A stretch of 64,000 nucleotides of DNA from Planctomicrobium sp051466335 (GTDB lineage Bacteria > Planctomycetota > Planctomycetia > Planctomycetales > Planctomycetaceae): positions 868,001 to 932,000 of the forward strand of contig NZ_CP195793.1 in assembly GCF_051466335.1 (NCBI RefSeq). The letters run 5' to 3'. Every line of letters starts with the position of its first letter. Position 1 is the first letter of the stretch. This document shows, in pieces, positions 37,046 through 46,092 of the stretch. A program made the position numbers and the translations under genes. The notes below the pieces were generated by a model, which was given only the letters and a program-made list of their open reading frames with translations, was not told where the DNA came from and did not search any database.

Positions 37046-38684
37046 TTTTGACGTTGTGCCGAGTGTCGACGGGTAAGCTTTCGTGAAGCAGGACGTGCTG
37101 AATCCGGGCTGTCAGAGGATTCTCTGAGCCAAGCTTGATGAGTTCCGCTTTCAACGCTTCGATCGCTCCGGGAGTTGTGGGGAATTGTCCCGCTTCTGGC
37201 TCTGCCACGATCACTGGAATCTGATTTGGTTTTGATCCAATCCCCACGAGCGCAGATCGGTAGATTGCAGGGTGCTCGTTGAAAATTGCTTCACAGCAAA
37301 CTGAGAACATTCGTTCCCCAGTCGCTTCGACGATGTGTGCCTTCCGGCCGCAAAACCAGAGATGCTGATCGTCGGAGAGATAACCGACATCGCCGATCCT
37401 GTGCCAGAAGCGTGCTCCGTCTGGGATCTTGGCGAGTGCAGTCGCTTCAGGATGAAGGTAGTATTCCCGCGTGACCGACGGGCTGCAGACGATGATTTCG
37501 CCGATCTCCCCCGCTGGCAGTTCGCGGACTTCCGAAAGGTTACCGATCGGGCCGTCAGTAATCTCGATGATCTTGACTTCGACGCCAGGAAAGGAAGTTC
37601 CAACACAAGTGCCCGCTCCCTGGCTGGTTCTGATCGCTGTCTCTTGCAATACCTCGGCGGCGGAAATTGAACAGACTGGGAGGCTCTCGGTGGCTCCATA
37701 GGGGGTGAAAAACCCGGCGCCTGGCTTCACAAGAATCCTATCCATCTTCCTGAGGACGTGCGTTGGGACTGGTCCACCCGCGGAGAGGGCGCGGTTGAGG
37801 GTCGGAAGTGTGATCTTCTTCTCAATGCAGTAGCGACCGACACGGTTCCAGAATGCGGGGGACCCGAATGCCTGAGTGACGTTGTGGTCGTTGATCGCTC
37901 TCAGAATGTTCGGCGGATGCACCTTGGCTGGTTTGGTTGGGTCCATGTGGGGGATGATTGTTGTGACCCCCATCGCTGCATTGAACAGCCCGAAAAGAGG
38001 GAATCCAGGCAGGTCCACTTCTCCCGGTTGGATATTGTAATAGCTCTGGATCATCTGCACCTGAGCATCGAACATCCCGTGTTCGTACGAGACCCCCTTT
38101 GGGGCGCCTGTGCTTCCACTCGTGAAGATGATTGCTGCCTGGTCGGAGCTGTTCGTGTTCGCTCGTCGAAATGAGATTCCTGTAGGATCGGTTTTGAGAA
38201 GCTGTCGGTAGGTTGTCTGGGTTCCGGGAAGTTTCGGCCCCACGCAGACATTGAAGCGAGTTTTTCTGAGTGCCTTCCCAGAGAACATACGGATCAGATG
38301 AACTGCAGGAACAGCGACAAACCCGTCTGGCTTCACTTCCTTGAGACAGTTGAAAATGTTCTTTCGTCCCATGCCTGGATCGATGAGCACGATTACCGCG
38401 CCCGCTTTGAATAGGGCGAACGTCAAAGTGACGAATTCGATTCCAAACGGGACGAATAACACCATCTTCATTCCGCGGGTCAATCCTCGTTCGAGGAGAC
38501 CCGCGGCAATGAGATCCGACTGTTTATCCAATTCCTCGAACGTCAAGGTGCGATAAACAAGTGAGCCATCCCTGCGGCGTGTCGTTGTCTGAGCAATTGC
38601 CAGCTGATGTGGCGTGCGGGACGCATGCTCAGTGAGACGTTGAGAAATGTTCACGGAGAGTGGTGTCGCCTGCCGGTTCGTCAT
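36966..38684 (-). CDS. oleC: OleC-like AMP-binding enzyme (beta-lactone synthetase family)
   Basis: A 572-residue ANL-superfamily enzyme. The AMP-binding loop is IIFTSGSTGAPKG; the adenylation motif is TPYGATESLPV and the hinge region contains HRIGDVGYLSDDQHLWFCGRKAHIVE. The resemblance to OleC is detailed: an opening with NISQRLTEHASRTPHQLAI, DLPGFPLFGLFNAAMGVTTIIPHMDPTKPA, GAGTCVG and a VDTRHNVKI end. OleC turns beta-hydroxy acids into beta-lactones in long-chain olefin synthesis with OleA, OleB and OleD, none of which is in the window. It starts 35 bases after aroB and is probably co-transcribed with it. A generic fatty-acid-CoA ligase role is the alternative. Confidence 0.87.
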   Translation of the reverse strand: MTNRQATPLSVNISQRLTEHASRTPHQLAIAQTTTRRRDGSLVYRTLTFEELDKQSDLIAAGLLERGLTRGMKMVLFVPFGIEFVTLTFALFKAGAVIVLIDPGMGRKNIFNCLKEVKPDGFVAVPAVHLIRMFSGKALRKTRFNVCVGPKLPGTQTTYRQLLKTDPTGISFRRANTNSSDQAAIIFTSGSTGAPKGVSYEHGMFDAQVQMIQSYYNIQPGEVDLPGFPLFGLFNAAMGVTTIIPHMDPTKPAKVHPPNILRAINDHNVTQAFGSPAFWNRVGRYCIEKKITLPTLNRALSAGGPVPTHVLRKMDRILVKPGAGFFTPYGATESLPVCSISAAEVLQETAIRTSQGAGTCVGTSFPGVEVKIIEITDGPIGNLSEVRELPAGEIGEIIVCSPSVTREYYLHPEATALAKIPDGARFWHRIGDVGYLSDDQHLWFCGRKAHIVEATGERMFSVCCEAIFNEHPAIYRSALVGIGSKPNQIPVIVAEPEAGQFPTTPGAIEALKAELIKLGSENPLTARIQHVLLHESLPVDTRHNVKINREALGQWAQRELPNVVGQESRPTV

Positions 38685-38719
38685 GTCCTGTCGAGTTCTT
38701 TCCTACGACGCCACAATCG

Positions 38720-39865
38720 TTATTTGATTCCGTGGATGGCGAGAACTTCTCGCACGAGTTCAACGGGAACATCGTTTACAAGGCTCACTCGTCCGATTTC
38801 GCTTGGAAGCACGAACCGAAGTTTTCCACCGAGTGTTTTTTTGTCGAGCTGCATTCTCGCAAGAACATCATCGGCAGTGATTTTCTCCGGATGAGGAAGC
38901 TGGGTCATCAGCTTCAATTTTTGGAGCAGTTCCAGTTGGCGTTGCGTTACATCAGCGGAGATGAGCCCCAGCTTTTCAGCCAGTCGGCTCGCATTAAGCA
39001 TGCCGACAGAAACCGCTTCGCCATGCAGGAGTTCACCATATCCGAACAGTGCTTCGTACGCGTGGGCGAATGTGTGCCCGTAGTTGAGAACTGCACGGAG
39101 CCCACTCTGTTCGTATTCGTCCTGCTCAACGACGAGAGCTTTCAACTCGCAACTGCGGGCGATCGCGAAGTTCACGATTTGTGGAACTCGGTTGTTCAAT
39201 TCATTTGTGTTGTACTCGAGGAAATCGAAGAAGGCAGCGTCGAGGATGACGCCGTACTTCACAACCTCCGCAAGGCCTGCGCGGTATTCTCGGTCCGGAA
39301 GAGTCGCCAGTGAGCGGGTGTCGATGAGGACACCGAGCGGTTGGTGAAAGGCCCCCAGCATGTTTTTGGCTTGAGGGTGATTGATTCCAACTTTCCCGCC
39401 GACGGAACTATCGACATCGGCCAGGAGCGTTGTCGGGACTTGTACGAATGGAACGCCGCGTGTGAATGTGGCAGCCATGAACCCCGCTGCGTCTCCAACG
39501 ACTCCTCCTCCGACAGCCACGACGACAGTGCGACGGTCCGCCTGAAATTCGATCAGCCGGTCCCATGCGGATTGAATCACTTCAATTCTCTTGGACTGTT
39601 CTCCTGCCGGCATCTCAAACAGAGTCGTTCTGAAACCAGCATGGTTGAGGCTGTGCTGAACGACATGAGCGTGGTGCAGGACGTTCGAGTCCGTCACGAT
39701 GAAAGCCGATGGAGCCTTCGCACTCCCGAACTTCTTTTCCAGCCATTCAAGAACGCGTGTGCCGGATGTATTCAGGAAATCTTCACCAACAACGATATCG
39801 TAGCTGCGCTCGTTGAGCGAAACGGTGACAATACGGTTGTGATCAGCCTCTGAAATGAGCGGCAC
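38720..39865 (-). CDS. aroB: 3-dehydroquinate synthase
   Basis: A 381-residue enzyme with the full AroB signature: GGGVVGDAAGFMAATFTRG for NAD binding, QVPTTLLADVDSSVGGKVGIN, AEVVKYG and the metal-site segments LNYGHTFAHAYE and LLHGEAVSVGM. It cyclises DAHP to 3-dehydroquinate, the second step of the shikimate pathway, in the cytoplasm. The start is a GTG at 39865. No other aro gene is adjacent. It precedes oleC with a 35-base gap. Confidence 0.97.
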   Translation of the reverse strand: MPLISEADHNRIVTVSLNERSYDIVVGEDFLNTSGTRVLEWLEKKFGSAKAPSAFIVTDSNVLHHAHVVQHSLNHAGFRTTLFEMPAGEQSKRIEVIQSAWDRLIEFQADRRTVVVAVGGGVVGDAAGFMAATFTRGVPFVQVPTTLLADVDSSVGGKVGINHPQAKNMLGAFHQPLGVLIDTRSLATLPDREYRAGLAEVVKYGVILDAAFFDFLEYNTNELNNRVPQIVNFAIARSCELKALVVEQDEYEQSGLRAVLNYGHTFAHAYEALFGYGELLHGEAVSVGMLNASRLAEKLGLISADVTQRQLELLQKLKLMTQLPHPEKITADDVLARMQLDKKTLGGKLRFVLPSEIGRVSLVNDVPVELVREVLAIHGIK

Positions 39866-39971
39866 TGCAGGCTCCGGGAAATCGACAGAACTCTAGTTGC
39901 GGAAAACTCCTCCGTTCAAAAACGATTCCAATGGAATCGTGTCGAGTGGAGGATGACCGGAGCATACCAGA

Positions 39972-40019
39972 GACAAAAACAGGCTGCGACAGAGAGGGAA
40001 TTCTCTCGATCGCAGCCTG
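39972..40019 (-). terminator. terminator after the Gly/Tyr-rich gene
   Basis: CAGGCTGCGA (39980-39989) pairs exactly with TCGCAGCCTG (40010-40019), and GAGAG/CTCTC can pair inside the loop. On the minus strand it is followed by GTTTTTGTC. Confidence 0.82.
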
Positions 40020-40097
40020 CGGGAATTTGTGCAGGATCAAGTGATCAGCGACGACGTGCGTCGGCATTAGGAGCGTCATTCCTCGATCGGCGTCGCT

Positions 40098-40598
40098 CTA
40101 GCGGCAGCCACAACCTACTGAGCTGTAACCATAAGCGCCGTAAGGGGCAGTGTAACTTGGTGCGGTGTTGATCGAGGAAACTGGGCGGGCCACGTAGGGG
40201 GCGTAATCGTATCCTGATCCGGCGCTGTAACCATATGGAGCGTAACCGGTTGAGTAGCCAACTGGTGATCCGTACGACATGTTGTTGTATAGGCCGTATG
40301 AGTACGATGGCCGATACCCGCCGCTATAAAAGTTTCCGTTGCTGTAAAATGGATAGTTCGGAGTGGCCCATCCGCCGTAACCCGTGCCATATCCCCAACC
40401 TGAGTAGCCGTGGCTCGTTCCACGGTAAGCGGTTGAATAGGAGTTGTTTCCGCAGCAACCTCCACCGTAATAGTTTGCGTAGTAACCATTCCCATAGGTG
40501 TGTCGCCAGCCGCCAGCATCTGCGGAGTCTGTAAGACCTGCGGAGAAGATCAGACCTGCAATACTCAGCGTCGAGAGAAAGGCAAACCGACTCATCAT
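40098..40598 (-). CDS. secreted Gly/Tyr/Ser-rich protein
   Basis: A 166-residue protein with a Sec signal (about residues 1-28, ending SADAGG). The mature part is low-complexity and dominated by Gly, Tyr, Ser and Asn, with irregular repeats such as YGTGYGG, YSGWGYG, YSTGYAPYGYS and YAPYGAYGYSS. A few Cys occur near the ends (GGGCCGN and VGCGCR), which could crosslink chains. Composition resembles structural, matrix or adhesive proteins; no enzyme domain is present. Similar Gly/Tyr-rich exported proteins are frequent in planctomycetes, and the role is unknown. Confidence 0.72.
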   Translation of the reverse strand: MMSRFAFLSTLSIAGLIFSAGLTDSADAGGWRHTYGNGYYANYYGGGCCGNNSYSTAYRGTSHGYSGWGYGTGYGGWATPNYPFYSNGNFYSGGYRPSYSYGLYNNMSYGSPVGYSTGYAPYGYSAGSGYDYAPYVARPVSSINTAPSYTAPYGAYGYSSVGCGCR

Positions 40599-40723
40599 CT
40601 TGCTCCAGTGAATTCAGTAACAAAGATCGCAAATTCGATCCTGATGATGTGAAGCGGAAAGTCAACTTCAAAGTGCCAGCCTGTTATATCTTGCCTGTTT
40701 TGTTGTAATAAAGGAGGATTTTG

Positions 40724-40747
40724 ATGTCTGTAGAGATTTTTGCATGA
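40724..40747 (+). promoter_or_regulatory. seven-codon mini-ORF with strong Shine-Dalgarno
   Basis: AAGGAGGAT (40711-40719) precedes an ATG at 40724 opening MSVEIFA and a TGA at 40745. It lies 118 bases before the secreted-protein gene at 40866, in that gene's probable leader. It may be a leader peptide or chance; the main gene itself has a weaker ribosome site. Confidence 0.3.
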
Positions 40748-40865
40748 ACCGGTGAAGATGAGTGGATCGGAATTGACAGTTTTGAGTGTCATGGCGACAA
40801 CTCAGAGTGTCTGATCTGCAAAGTTCTTAAGAACCAATGAAACCGACAGGAAAGTGGCAATCACT

Positions 40866-42581
40866 ATGTTTCGAGAGCTGGGAAATATCACGATTGTTCG
40901 GCAAATCATTGGCATGGCAATCTGTTTGGGGGCTTCGTCGATAGCGCAAGCCCAACAGAACCCTCTCGAATACTTTCGGAGTGATGTCAGTGTGCTGGTT
41001 CGGCTGAGGGAAGCTGATCAGACTGCATCCAAGGTCATCTCGTTCGTGAACAAGATTCAACCCGGTGTGGGTGATCAATTTTCCGGGCTGACCGAATCTC
41101 TCTTGGGGCAGGCCATTGGTGTCCCTGTACTGGCTGGCGTGGACCAAACCCGAGATTGGTATCTGGGAGTCTATCTCTCCAAAGAATCAACTCCTCGTGT
41201 TGTCTTTGCAATTCCAGCCCTTGACGCGGATGAGTTGCAGCAGTCTTTTCAGCGAGATATGGAAAGCCAGGTCAAAAAGAACTGGGTGATCTATTCAGAA
41301 GAAACAGATGAACCTTTGCCGATCGCTGCCTCAGTTCAGGAATCGATTGCGCAGACTGCAAACGCTTCGAATTTGAAGCGTTTCAACGAAGGAGATTTCA
41401 CAGTCTTCCTGAATCTAAATGGAATCCGAGAGGCCTATCAGGACTTTCTGGACTTAGCTGAGGATCAAGCTCTGAAAGGAGTCTCTCAGTCGATGCAGCA
41501 GGCGGAGATGCCTCAAGCTGCTTCAGATTATTACTCAGCGACAGCAGCGTCGTTTGTGGAGGGAACGTTTCAGTTCCTGAAGGACGCCAATCAAGGAGTT
41601 TTGACGATCTCTCTGGATGACGCCGGACTCTCAATCAAGAGCCAAACCTCTCTCAACGAAGGATCGGAATCGTCAAAGTTCCTGAGCGGACTCACTCAAA
41701 GCTCGATGCCACTCCTCAACGTCCTGCCTGGAAAACAGCAGGCTTATGTCGGGGTTAGTGGGGGAATCAAGGAGATGTTTGTCAAATCTCTCGAGCTGTC
41801 GTCGGAGTTGGTGGACAAGGAGACTCTTAAGGAGGAGTTGAAAGCCGCGATCGATTCTTACAAGACTGCGAATTTTGGAACGGCAGTGATGGCCCTCAAT
41901 ATTTCTGAGTCGAATTCAGGGGCGTTTCGTGCAATCAGCATTTTTGAAATGGATCAAATTGAGCAAATGAAGAAAATGGCTCGATTGACACCTGAGATTG
42001 CAGCGTCGGTGCCGAGCCCGGGCATCAAGACTTCGGTTGAGCTGATTAAAGATGCGGAAACTTACGGCGAGTTCAAAGCGGATGTACTCACGCAGAAGCA
42101 AGAGTTTGTGGACGACAACGCGAACACGGCGTCTCAGCGTAAGTTCCTCGAAACGTTTATGGGGAAAGAAGGCCTTTCCAGTAGGTATCTCTACGAGAGT
42201 GATCGAGTCATCTCGACTGTCGGTGGGGGCGAGGCTGCCATGAAGTCGCTGGTGAAATCAATGGCCACCCGGAAAATCAACGAACTCCAGAATGATCGGG
42301 AGAGGCTGCCAAAGGAAGCGAATCTGTTCGCGTTCGTCGATTTTCCGCGTCAAAGCGGCGCAGCGCTCAGTCTTATTTCAAAGTTGGACGAGATGCCGAT
42401 CAAAGTCGATTCGCGAATGGTCAACAGCTTAAATCTGAAGCCATCGTTTGTGGGTGTGGCAATCGGTTCAGAAGAGAATCAACTGCAGGCCGAAATTTAC
42501 GTTCCTGTTGAGCAAATCATTGGAACCGTCAAGCTTGGAGTCTTATTGGGAGCTGCGGCTCAAGGACAGGGTGGTTTTTAG
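40866..42581 (+). CDS. exported hypothetical protein, 571 residues
   Basis: A protein of unknown function with a Sec signal (about residues 10-30, ending AQAQQN). The body is acidic and rich in alternating helices and strands, and lacks Cys and enzyme motifs; segments such as FTVFLNLNGIREAYQDFLDLAE, GVLTISLDDAGLSIKSQ and ANLFAFVDFPRQSGAALSLI recur in form, suggesting two or three copies of one fold. The C-terminus is hydrophobic (LGVLLGAAAQGQGGF). The ATG at 40866 is preferred to a GTG four codons earlier, which would be only two bases from AGGAAA. It stands alone and ends in a good terminator. Confidence 0.75.
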   Translation: MFRELGNITIVRQIIGMAICLGASSIAQAQQNPLEYFRSDVSVLVRLREADQTASKVISFVNKIQPGVGDQFSGLTESLLGQAIGVPVLAGVDQTRDWYLGVYLSKESTPRVVFAIPALDADELQQSFQRDMESQVKKNWVIYSEETDEPLPIAASVQESIAQTANASNLKRFNEGDFTVFLNLNGIREAYQDFLDLAEDQALKGVSQSMQQAEMPQAASDYYSATAASFVEGTFQFLKDANQGVLTISLDDAGLSIKSQTSLNEGSESSKFLSGLTQSSMPLLNVLPGKQQAYVGVSGGIKEMFVKSLELSSELVDKETLKEELKAAIDSYKTANFGTAVMALNISESNSGAFRAISIFEMDQIEQMKKMARLTPEIAASVPSPGIKTSVELIKDAETYGEFKADVLTQKQEFVDDNANTASQRKFLETFMGKEGLSSRYLYESDRVISTVGGGEAAMKSLVKSMATRKINELQNDRERLPKEANLFAFVDFPRQSGAALSLISKLDEMPIKVDSRMVNSLNLKPSFVGVAIGSEENQLQAEIYVPVEQIIGTVKLGVLLGAAAQGQGGF

Positions 42582-42608
42582 TTGCAATCCGTGAAGAATT
42601 AGTTGCAG

Positions 42609-42644
42609 CGTCTGGTCCCCGGGATTGCGAGGACCAGACGTTTT
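42609..42644 (+). terminator. terminator after the 571-residue protein gene
   Basis: CGTCTGGTCC (42609-42618) pairs exactly with GGACCAGACG (42631-42640), followed by TTTTGCTTTT. This also argues against a start for the next gene upstream of about 42650. Confidence 0.85.
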
Positions 42645-42872
42645 GCTTTTATTCGAGGGGAGCATCCATCCCCGGTGGAGACACTTTGCCTGATCAGGAC
42701 ACTCGGTGATCGGGCACGACGCTCAATGCGAAGAGTCGATTCGATCCCCACGACAGATTCAACGGTGACACTGGTTTCTCAAATCAATTTGAACCATGAT
42801 TCTGCCACAGTTCCGGCTGTGTGTCAGAGTCTCCACTTGATCAGAGTCCATAAAAAAACTCAGGGCAGCGTT

Positions 42873-43751
42873 GTGAAGATTGCAGTACTTGGCAATGAAG
42901 GGAGTAGGTACGTCTCGCAATTGACGCAAGCGGCAATACGACGGGGCCACTCCTGCGAGCGAGTCGATTTTCGCCAGCTCGCTGCTGCTGTTTACTCGTC
43001 ACTCACAACCACATCTTCGCCTCAAAGTTCGCTCGCAGAGGTGGACGCTGTAATCGTGCGGACGATGCCTCCGGGGTCTTTGGAGCAAGTCGTCTTTCGC
43101 ATGGATGTGCTGCAACGAATGCAGGCCCAGGGGACCTTTATTCTCAATCCTCCCAAGGCAATTGAAGCAGCTGTCGACAAATTTCTGACAACTTCCAAGC
43201 TCGCTGCCAACGGGCTTCCGACGCCCCGTACCTGGACTGGTGAATCCTCCGAAGCTGCGATGGAAGCGTTCGAACAACTCGGTGGAGATGTCGTCGTCAA
43301 ACCCCTGTTCGGAGCCGAGGGGCGGGGGATCGTTCGAGTATCCGATCCAGATCTGGCACATCGTGTGTTTCGCACACTGGAACGAACGCAGTCTGTTTTG
43401 TATCTGCAACAATATATTGCCCACGCGGGGTACGACATTCGTGTCCTTGTGTTGGATGGCAAAGTCCTCGGGGCGATTCAGCGATCGAATCCGACCGACT
43501 TCCGCACCAATGTTGCACGAAAAGGAGTCGCGACATTGCATCTCCCCACAGAGAATGAATGCGACCTTGCGATTCGAGCAGCAGCAGCGGTCGGCGCCTG
43601 TTTCGCTGGAATTGATTTATTGTACGATCCGGTTGGTGGCTGCTACGTCATTGAAGTGAACGGTGTTCCCGGCTGGCAGGCATTTGAAAAAGTGACGAAG
43701 ATCCCAATCGCTGATCGCGTCATTGCATTTTTAGAAGAATCACGAACATGA
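42873..43751 (+). CDS. RimK-like ATP-grasp ligase
   Basis: A 292-residue ATP-grasp enzyme of the RimK family. The GTG at 42873 is chosen because it begins with VKIAVLGNEGS, as RimK proteins do, has AGGG upstream, and avoids the terminator of the previous gene. Core motifs are DKFLTTSKLAANGLPTPRTW, VVVKPLFGAEGRGIVRV, LQQYIAHAGYDIRVLVLDGK and the metal site YVIEVNGVPGW. Relatives add Glu to ribosomal protein S6, make F420 or lysine precursors, or ligate amino acids to other carriers. The stop overlaps the next ATG (ATGA), so the two proteins are made together, which suggests a shared pathway. Confidence 0.9.
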   Translation: MKIAVLGNEGSRYVSQLTQAAIRRGHSCERVDFRQLAAAVYSSLTTTSSPQSSLAEVDAVIVRTMPPGSLEQVVFRMDVLQRMQAQGTFILNPPKAIEAAVDKFLTTSKLAANGLPTPRTWTGESSEAAMEAFEQLGGDVVVKPLFGAEGRGIVRVSDPDLAHRVFRTLERTQSVLYLQQYIAHAGYDIRVLVLDGKVLGAIQRSNPTDFRTNVARKGVATLHLPTENECDLAIRAAAAVGACFAGIDLLYDPVGGCYVIEVNGVPGWQAFEKVTKIPIADRVIAFLEESRT

Positions 43752-44674
43752 CACCTCCTTTCGAAGAAGTGATCGACGCCTTGCGTCAAGTGAGTCCAGA
43801 CCTTCTCCGCTGGTCCGGGGCGATCGCCAAGAAGATGCGTACATTCAATATCGCATTGAAGGGAAAATCCTCAGGAAGTTCCAACACCGATGCGCTCACT
43901 CTGGCTGATTTGACGGTTCAGGAACTCGTCATCGCCGGATTACGGGATCGAGCCCCGATTCTGCGACATTGCCGAATTGAAGCAGAAGAAGAGAACGGTG
44001 ATCTCGAGGCGTTCGCCAGTGAAAGCGAACTTTGTATTGCTTTGGATCCCATTGACGGTACGAAGTATTTTCAGGATCGCACCGGGAACGGCTATGCGGT
44101 AATGCTGCACTTACGTACTCAGTCTGAAGTCATTTATTCACTGGTCTTCGCCCCGGAGCAAGGACCTGACGGGACATGGACTCAGGCCTATGGAGACGTC
44201 GTGAAATGCGGGCCCGATGATACTTCCGTAAGCGCGTTCGACTGTTTGGAAAAGCTGCCGACCTTCACTCGCGAATCGCGCCCGGATTCGAAGAAGATCT
44301 ATGTCATCGGTTTCCAGAAAAATGATCCGAGTGTTGCGGAGCAGGTGACCGCAGCTGGCCTGCATGGATATGCTCCGGATGATATGCCGGGAAGCATTTA
44401 TCCCTTCTTCGCGACGGGCGAATTTGCAGGATCGCTGATTCACTCCCCGAACATTTACGACTACCCGGTCTCGCAGCAGCTTGCAAAGCGATTCGGGGGA
44501 AATTCTGTCTGGGTGCACAACGGCGAACCGGTTAACTACACCGAAACCTGGATGGACGATCGCGCTGGAATGTTACGGCTTCCCGGAATCGTCGCGACCG
44601 CTGACTCCGAAGAGAAGTTGCAAGTCCTCTGCGAGCTGGCGAAGGACTGGAGCCCAATACGCTATCAGAGCTAA
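43748..44674 (+). CDS. inositol-monophosphatase-family phosphatase
   Basis: A 308-residue protein of the IMPase/FBPase/CysQ superfamily. Metal-site motifs are the EAEEENGD segment (about 78-85) and LDPIDGTKYF (about 98-107), with a later YDYPVSQQLAKRFGG in place of the usual W-D-x-A-G segment. The lost Trp-Asp motif leaves the third metal ligand unclear. It is translationally coupled to the RimK-like gene. Possible substrates are a sugar phosphate or 3'-phosphoadenosine phosphate; the sequence does not decide. Confidence 0.85.
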   Translation: MTPPFEEVIDALRQVSPDLLRWSGAIAKKMRTFNIALKGKSSGSSNTDALTLADLTVQELVIAGLRDRAPILRHCRIEAEEENGDLEAFASESELCIALDPIDGTKYFQDRTGNGYAVMLHLRTQSEVIYSLVFAPEQGPDGTWTQAYGDVVKCGPDDTSVSAFDCLEKLPTFTRESRPDSKKIYVIGFQKNDPSVAEQVTAAGLHGYAPDDMPGSIYPFFATGEFAGSLIHSPNIYDYPVSQQLAKRFGGNSVWVHNGEPVNYTETWMDDRAGMLRLPGIVATADSEEKLQVLCELAKDWSPIRYQS

Positions 44675-44704
44675 AGCCCGTAAAAATGCTGGCGAAGTGT
44701 AACC

Positions 44705-44733
44705 CCGCGTGAGGCTCCCTCATGCGGAGTTTT
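44705..44733 (+). terminator. terminator after the IMPase-like gene
   Basis: CCGCGTGAGG (44705-44714) pairs with CCTCATGCGG (44718-44727) with one G-T pair and a 3-base loop; TTTT follows at 44730-44733. It abuts the convergent gene. Confidence 0.72.
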
Positions 44734-45271
44734 ATTGCGCCGGTGAATTTGTCGCTTCGCTGGGGATCTCGTCCGGCGAGTCACCATTGCTCGACTCCTT
44801 CTCGACCAGTTTTCGCCATTCTTCGACCGGTCGAGACTGCCCCCAATGCCGAGTGGTTTGTTCAGGAACCGCTTGAGTCAGATGGATCTCTAGCTGTTCG
44901 TACTGATCCAGAAGAATGTTGTTTTCCGCCAGCTGGACGAGTTCCTTTGCCATCTCTTCACTCTGACTCTGTTGTTGAGACGGATCGAAGTGCGTGGCTG
45001 GCAAGCGTACTGTGATTCGCAATGTGTCTGGGTGATCGTCGAGGTGGCTTTTCTGTTTTCCTCCGACGACATGTGGGTGGCAATCCGGATATGCCGCCGC
45101 GATGGCGTTCTGGAGCGTGCGAAACGGGCGAGTATAGAGTTCCCAATAGATCCACAATGCACCCACCATCAAGACAGCGAACGCAAACATTCCGAAGACA
45201 ACATTCTTTCCGGAGAGTCGCCGCTGTCTGTCATGATCGGAATCGTGTGTCATCTCGTTCGTGCTTTGCAT
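44732..45271 (-). CDS. hypothetical single-pass membrane protein
   Basis: A 179-residue protein of unknown function. A polar N-terminus (about 22 residues, second Met at position 7 possible) is followed by one membrane helix (about 24-44, VVFGMFAFAVLMVGALWIYW) and a soluble domain with no known motif (LQNAIAAAYPDCHPHVVGGKQK, DTLRITVRLPATHFDP). The C-terminus is Ser/Glu/Asp-rich. It follows ruvA by 80 bases and the Hsp70 gene lies further upstream, so it may be the last gene of that unit. Confidence 0.68.
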   Translation of the reverse strand: MQSTNEMTHDSDHDRQRRLSGKNVVFGMFAFAVLMVGALWIYWELYTRPFRTLQNAIAAAYPDCHPHVVGGKQKSHLDDHPDTLRITVRLPATHFDPSQQQSQSEEMAKELVQLAENNILLDQYEQLEIHLTQAVPEQTTRHWGQSRPVEEWRKLVEKESSNGDSPDEIPSEATNSPAQ

Positions 45272-45351
45272 AGATCGATGCGATCCTGGCCTGATGGAGA
45301 GGCGCTCTTTCGAATCGTTGAAAACTGCAGGGGAACCTCTCGGGGACAGTG

Positions 45352-45984
45352 TTAGGTACCGGGACGCTGCTGCATGTAAATGTGTTGAAGCAGTTCTTCG
45401 ACAGTTTTGATTTTCGCCTTGGACTCGAGGGCACTTTCGATTTTTTGACGGGCGTCCACCGCGGAGTGGCCCAAAGCCACCAAGGCTTCGTAGCCCTCGT
45501 TGGCAATGCTGTTTGTTCCCCCCGCCTCGTTATTGGGGAGCGATTGACCTACCAGCAGGGCGAACCGTCCCATTTTTCGACGGAGTTTGGCGACAATTCG
45601 CTCGGCGACCGCTGGCCCCACTCCGGGAAGTGTGCTGAGTGTGCGGACATCCTGCTCCTCGATGGCTGTTGCGAAGTCCTGCACCGGCTTCACCATCGCC
45701 TGAAGCGCCTTCTTTACCCCCACACCATCGACCTGACAAATCAAGTCGAAGAATGCCCGTTCAACGGGGTGCAGGAAGCCGACGAGTCGGGGGGTAAGTC
45801 GTCCTTTTTGCGGATTGCCGTCGAGATACTCAATTGTCACGAGCGAGATTTTCTGCCCGATCTGAGATTGCAACTGCCGACGAACGATTTCAGGAATGAG
45901 CACTTCGTATTCAAGATGGCCCACATCGATGAACGCTTCCTGAAGACCGAGGCCGCTGAGTTTTCCTGTGATTCGGGTGATCAT
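45352..45984 (-). CDS. ruvA: Holliday junction branch-migration protein RuvA
   Basis: A 210-residue RuvA. The OB-fold domain opens with MITRITGKLSGLG; two helix-hairpin-helix elements follow (FFDLICQVDGVGVKKALQAM and LSTLPGVGPAVAERIVAKLRRK), and the C-terminal RuvB-binding domain contains EGYEALVALGHSAVDARQKI. RuvA binds the four-way junction and loads the RuvB motor. RuvB and RuvC are not next to it. The Hsp70-like gene lies 108 bases upstream on the same strand. Confidence 0.97.
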   Translation of the reverse strand: MITRITGKLSGLGLQEAFIDVGHLEYEVLIPEIVRRQLQSQIGQKISLVTIEYLDGNPQKGRLTPRLVGFLHPVERAFFDLICQVDGVGVKKALQAMVKPVQDFATAIEEQDVRTLSTLPGVGPAVAERIVAKLRRKMGRFALLVGQSLPNNEAGGTNSIANEGYEALVALGHSAVDARQKIESALESKAKIKTVEELLQHIYMQQRPGT

Positions 45985-46092
45985 CTTCCTTGAACTCCGT
46001 GTAATCCAAAAATCGCTGTCTGTCGGAAGAATAGCAGGTTGCTCCCCCGGACCCCCAGCGAGAAAGTACAGAGTTGCAGATGGCAGTTAATT

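Noticed and set aside
42603..42872. N-terminal extension of the RimK-like ligase
   Set aside because: It spans the terminator of the previous gene (42609-42644) and adds non-homologous sequence.
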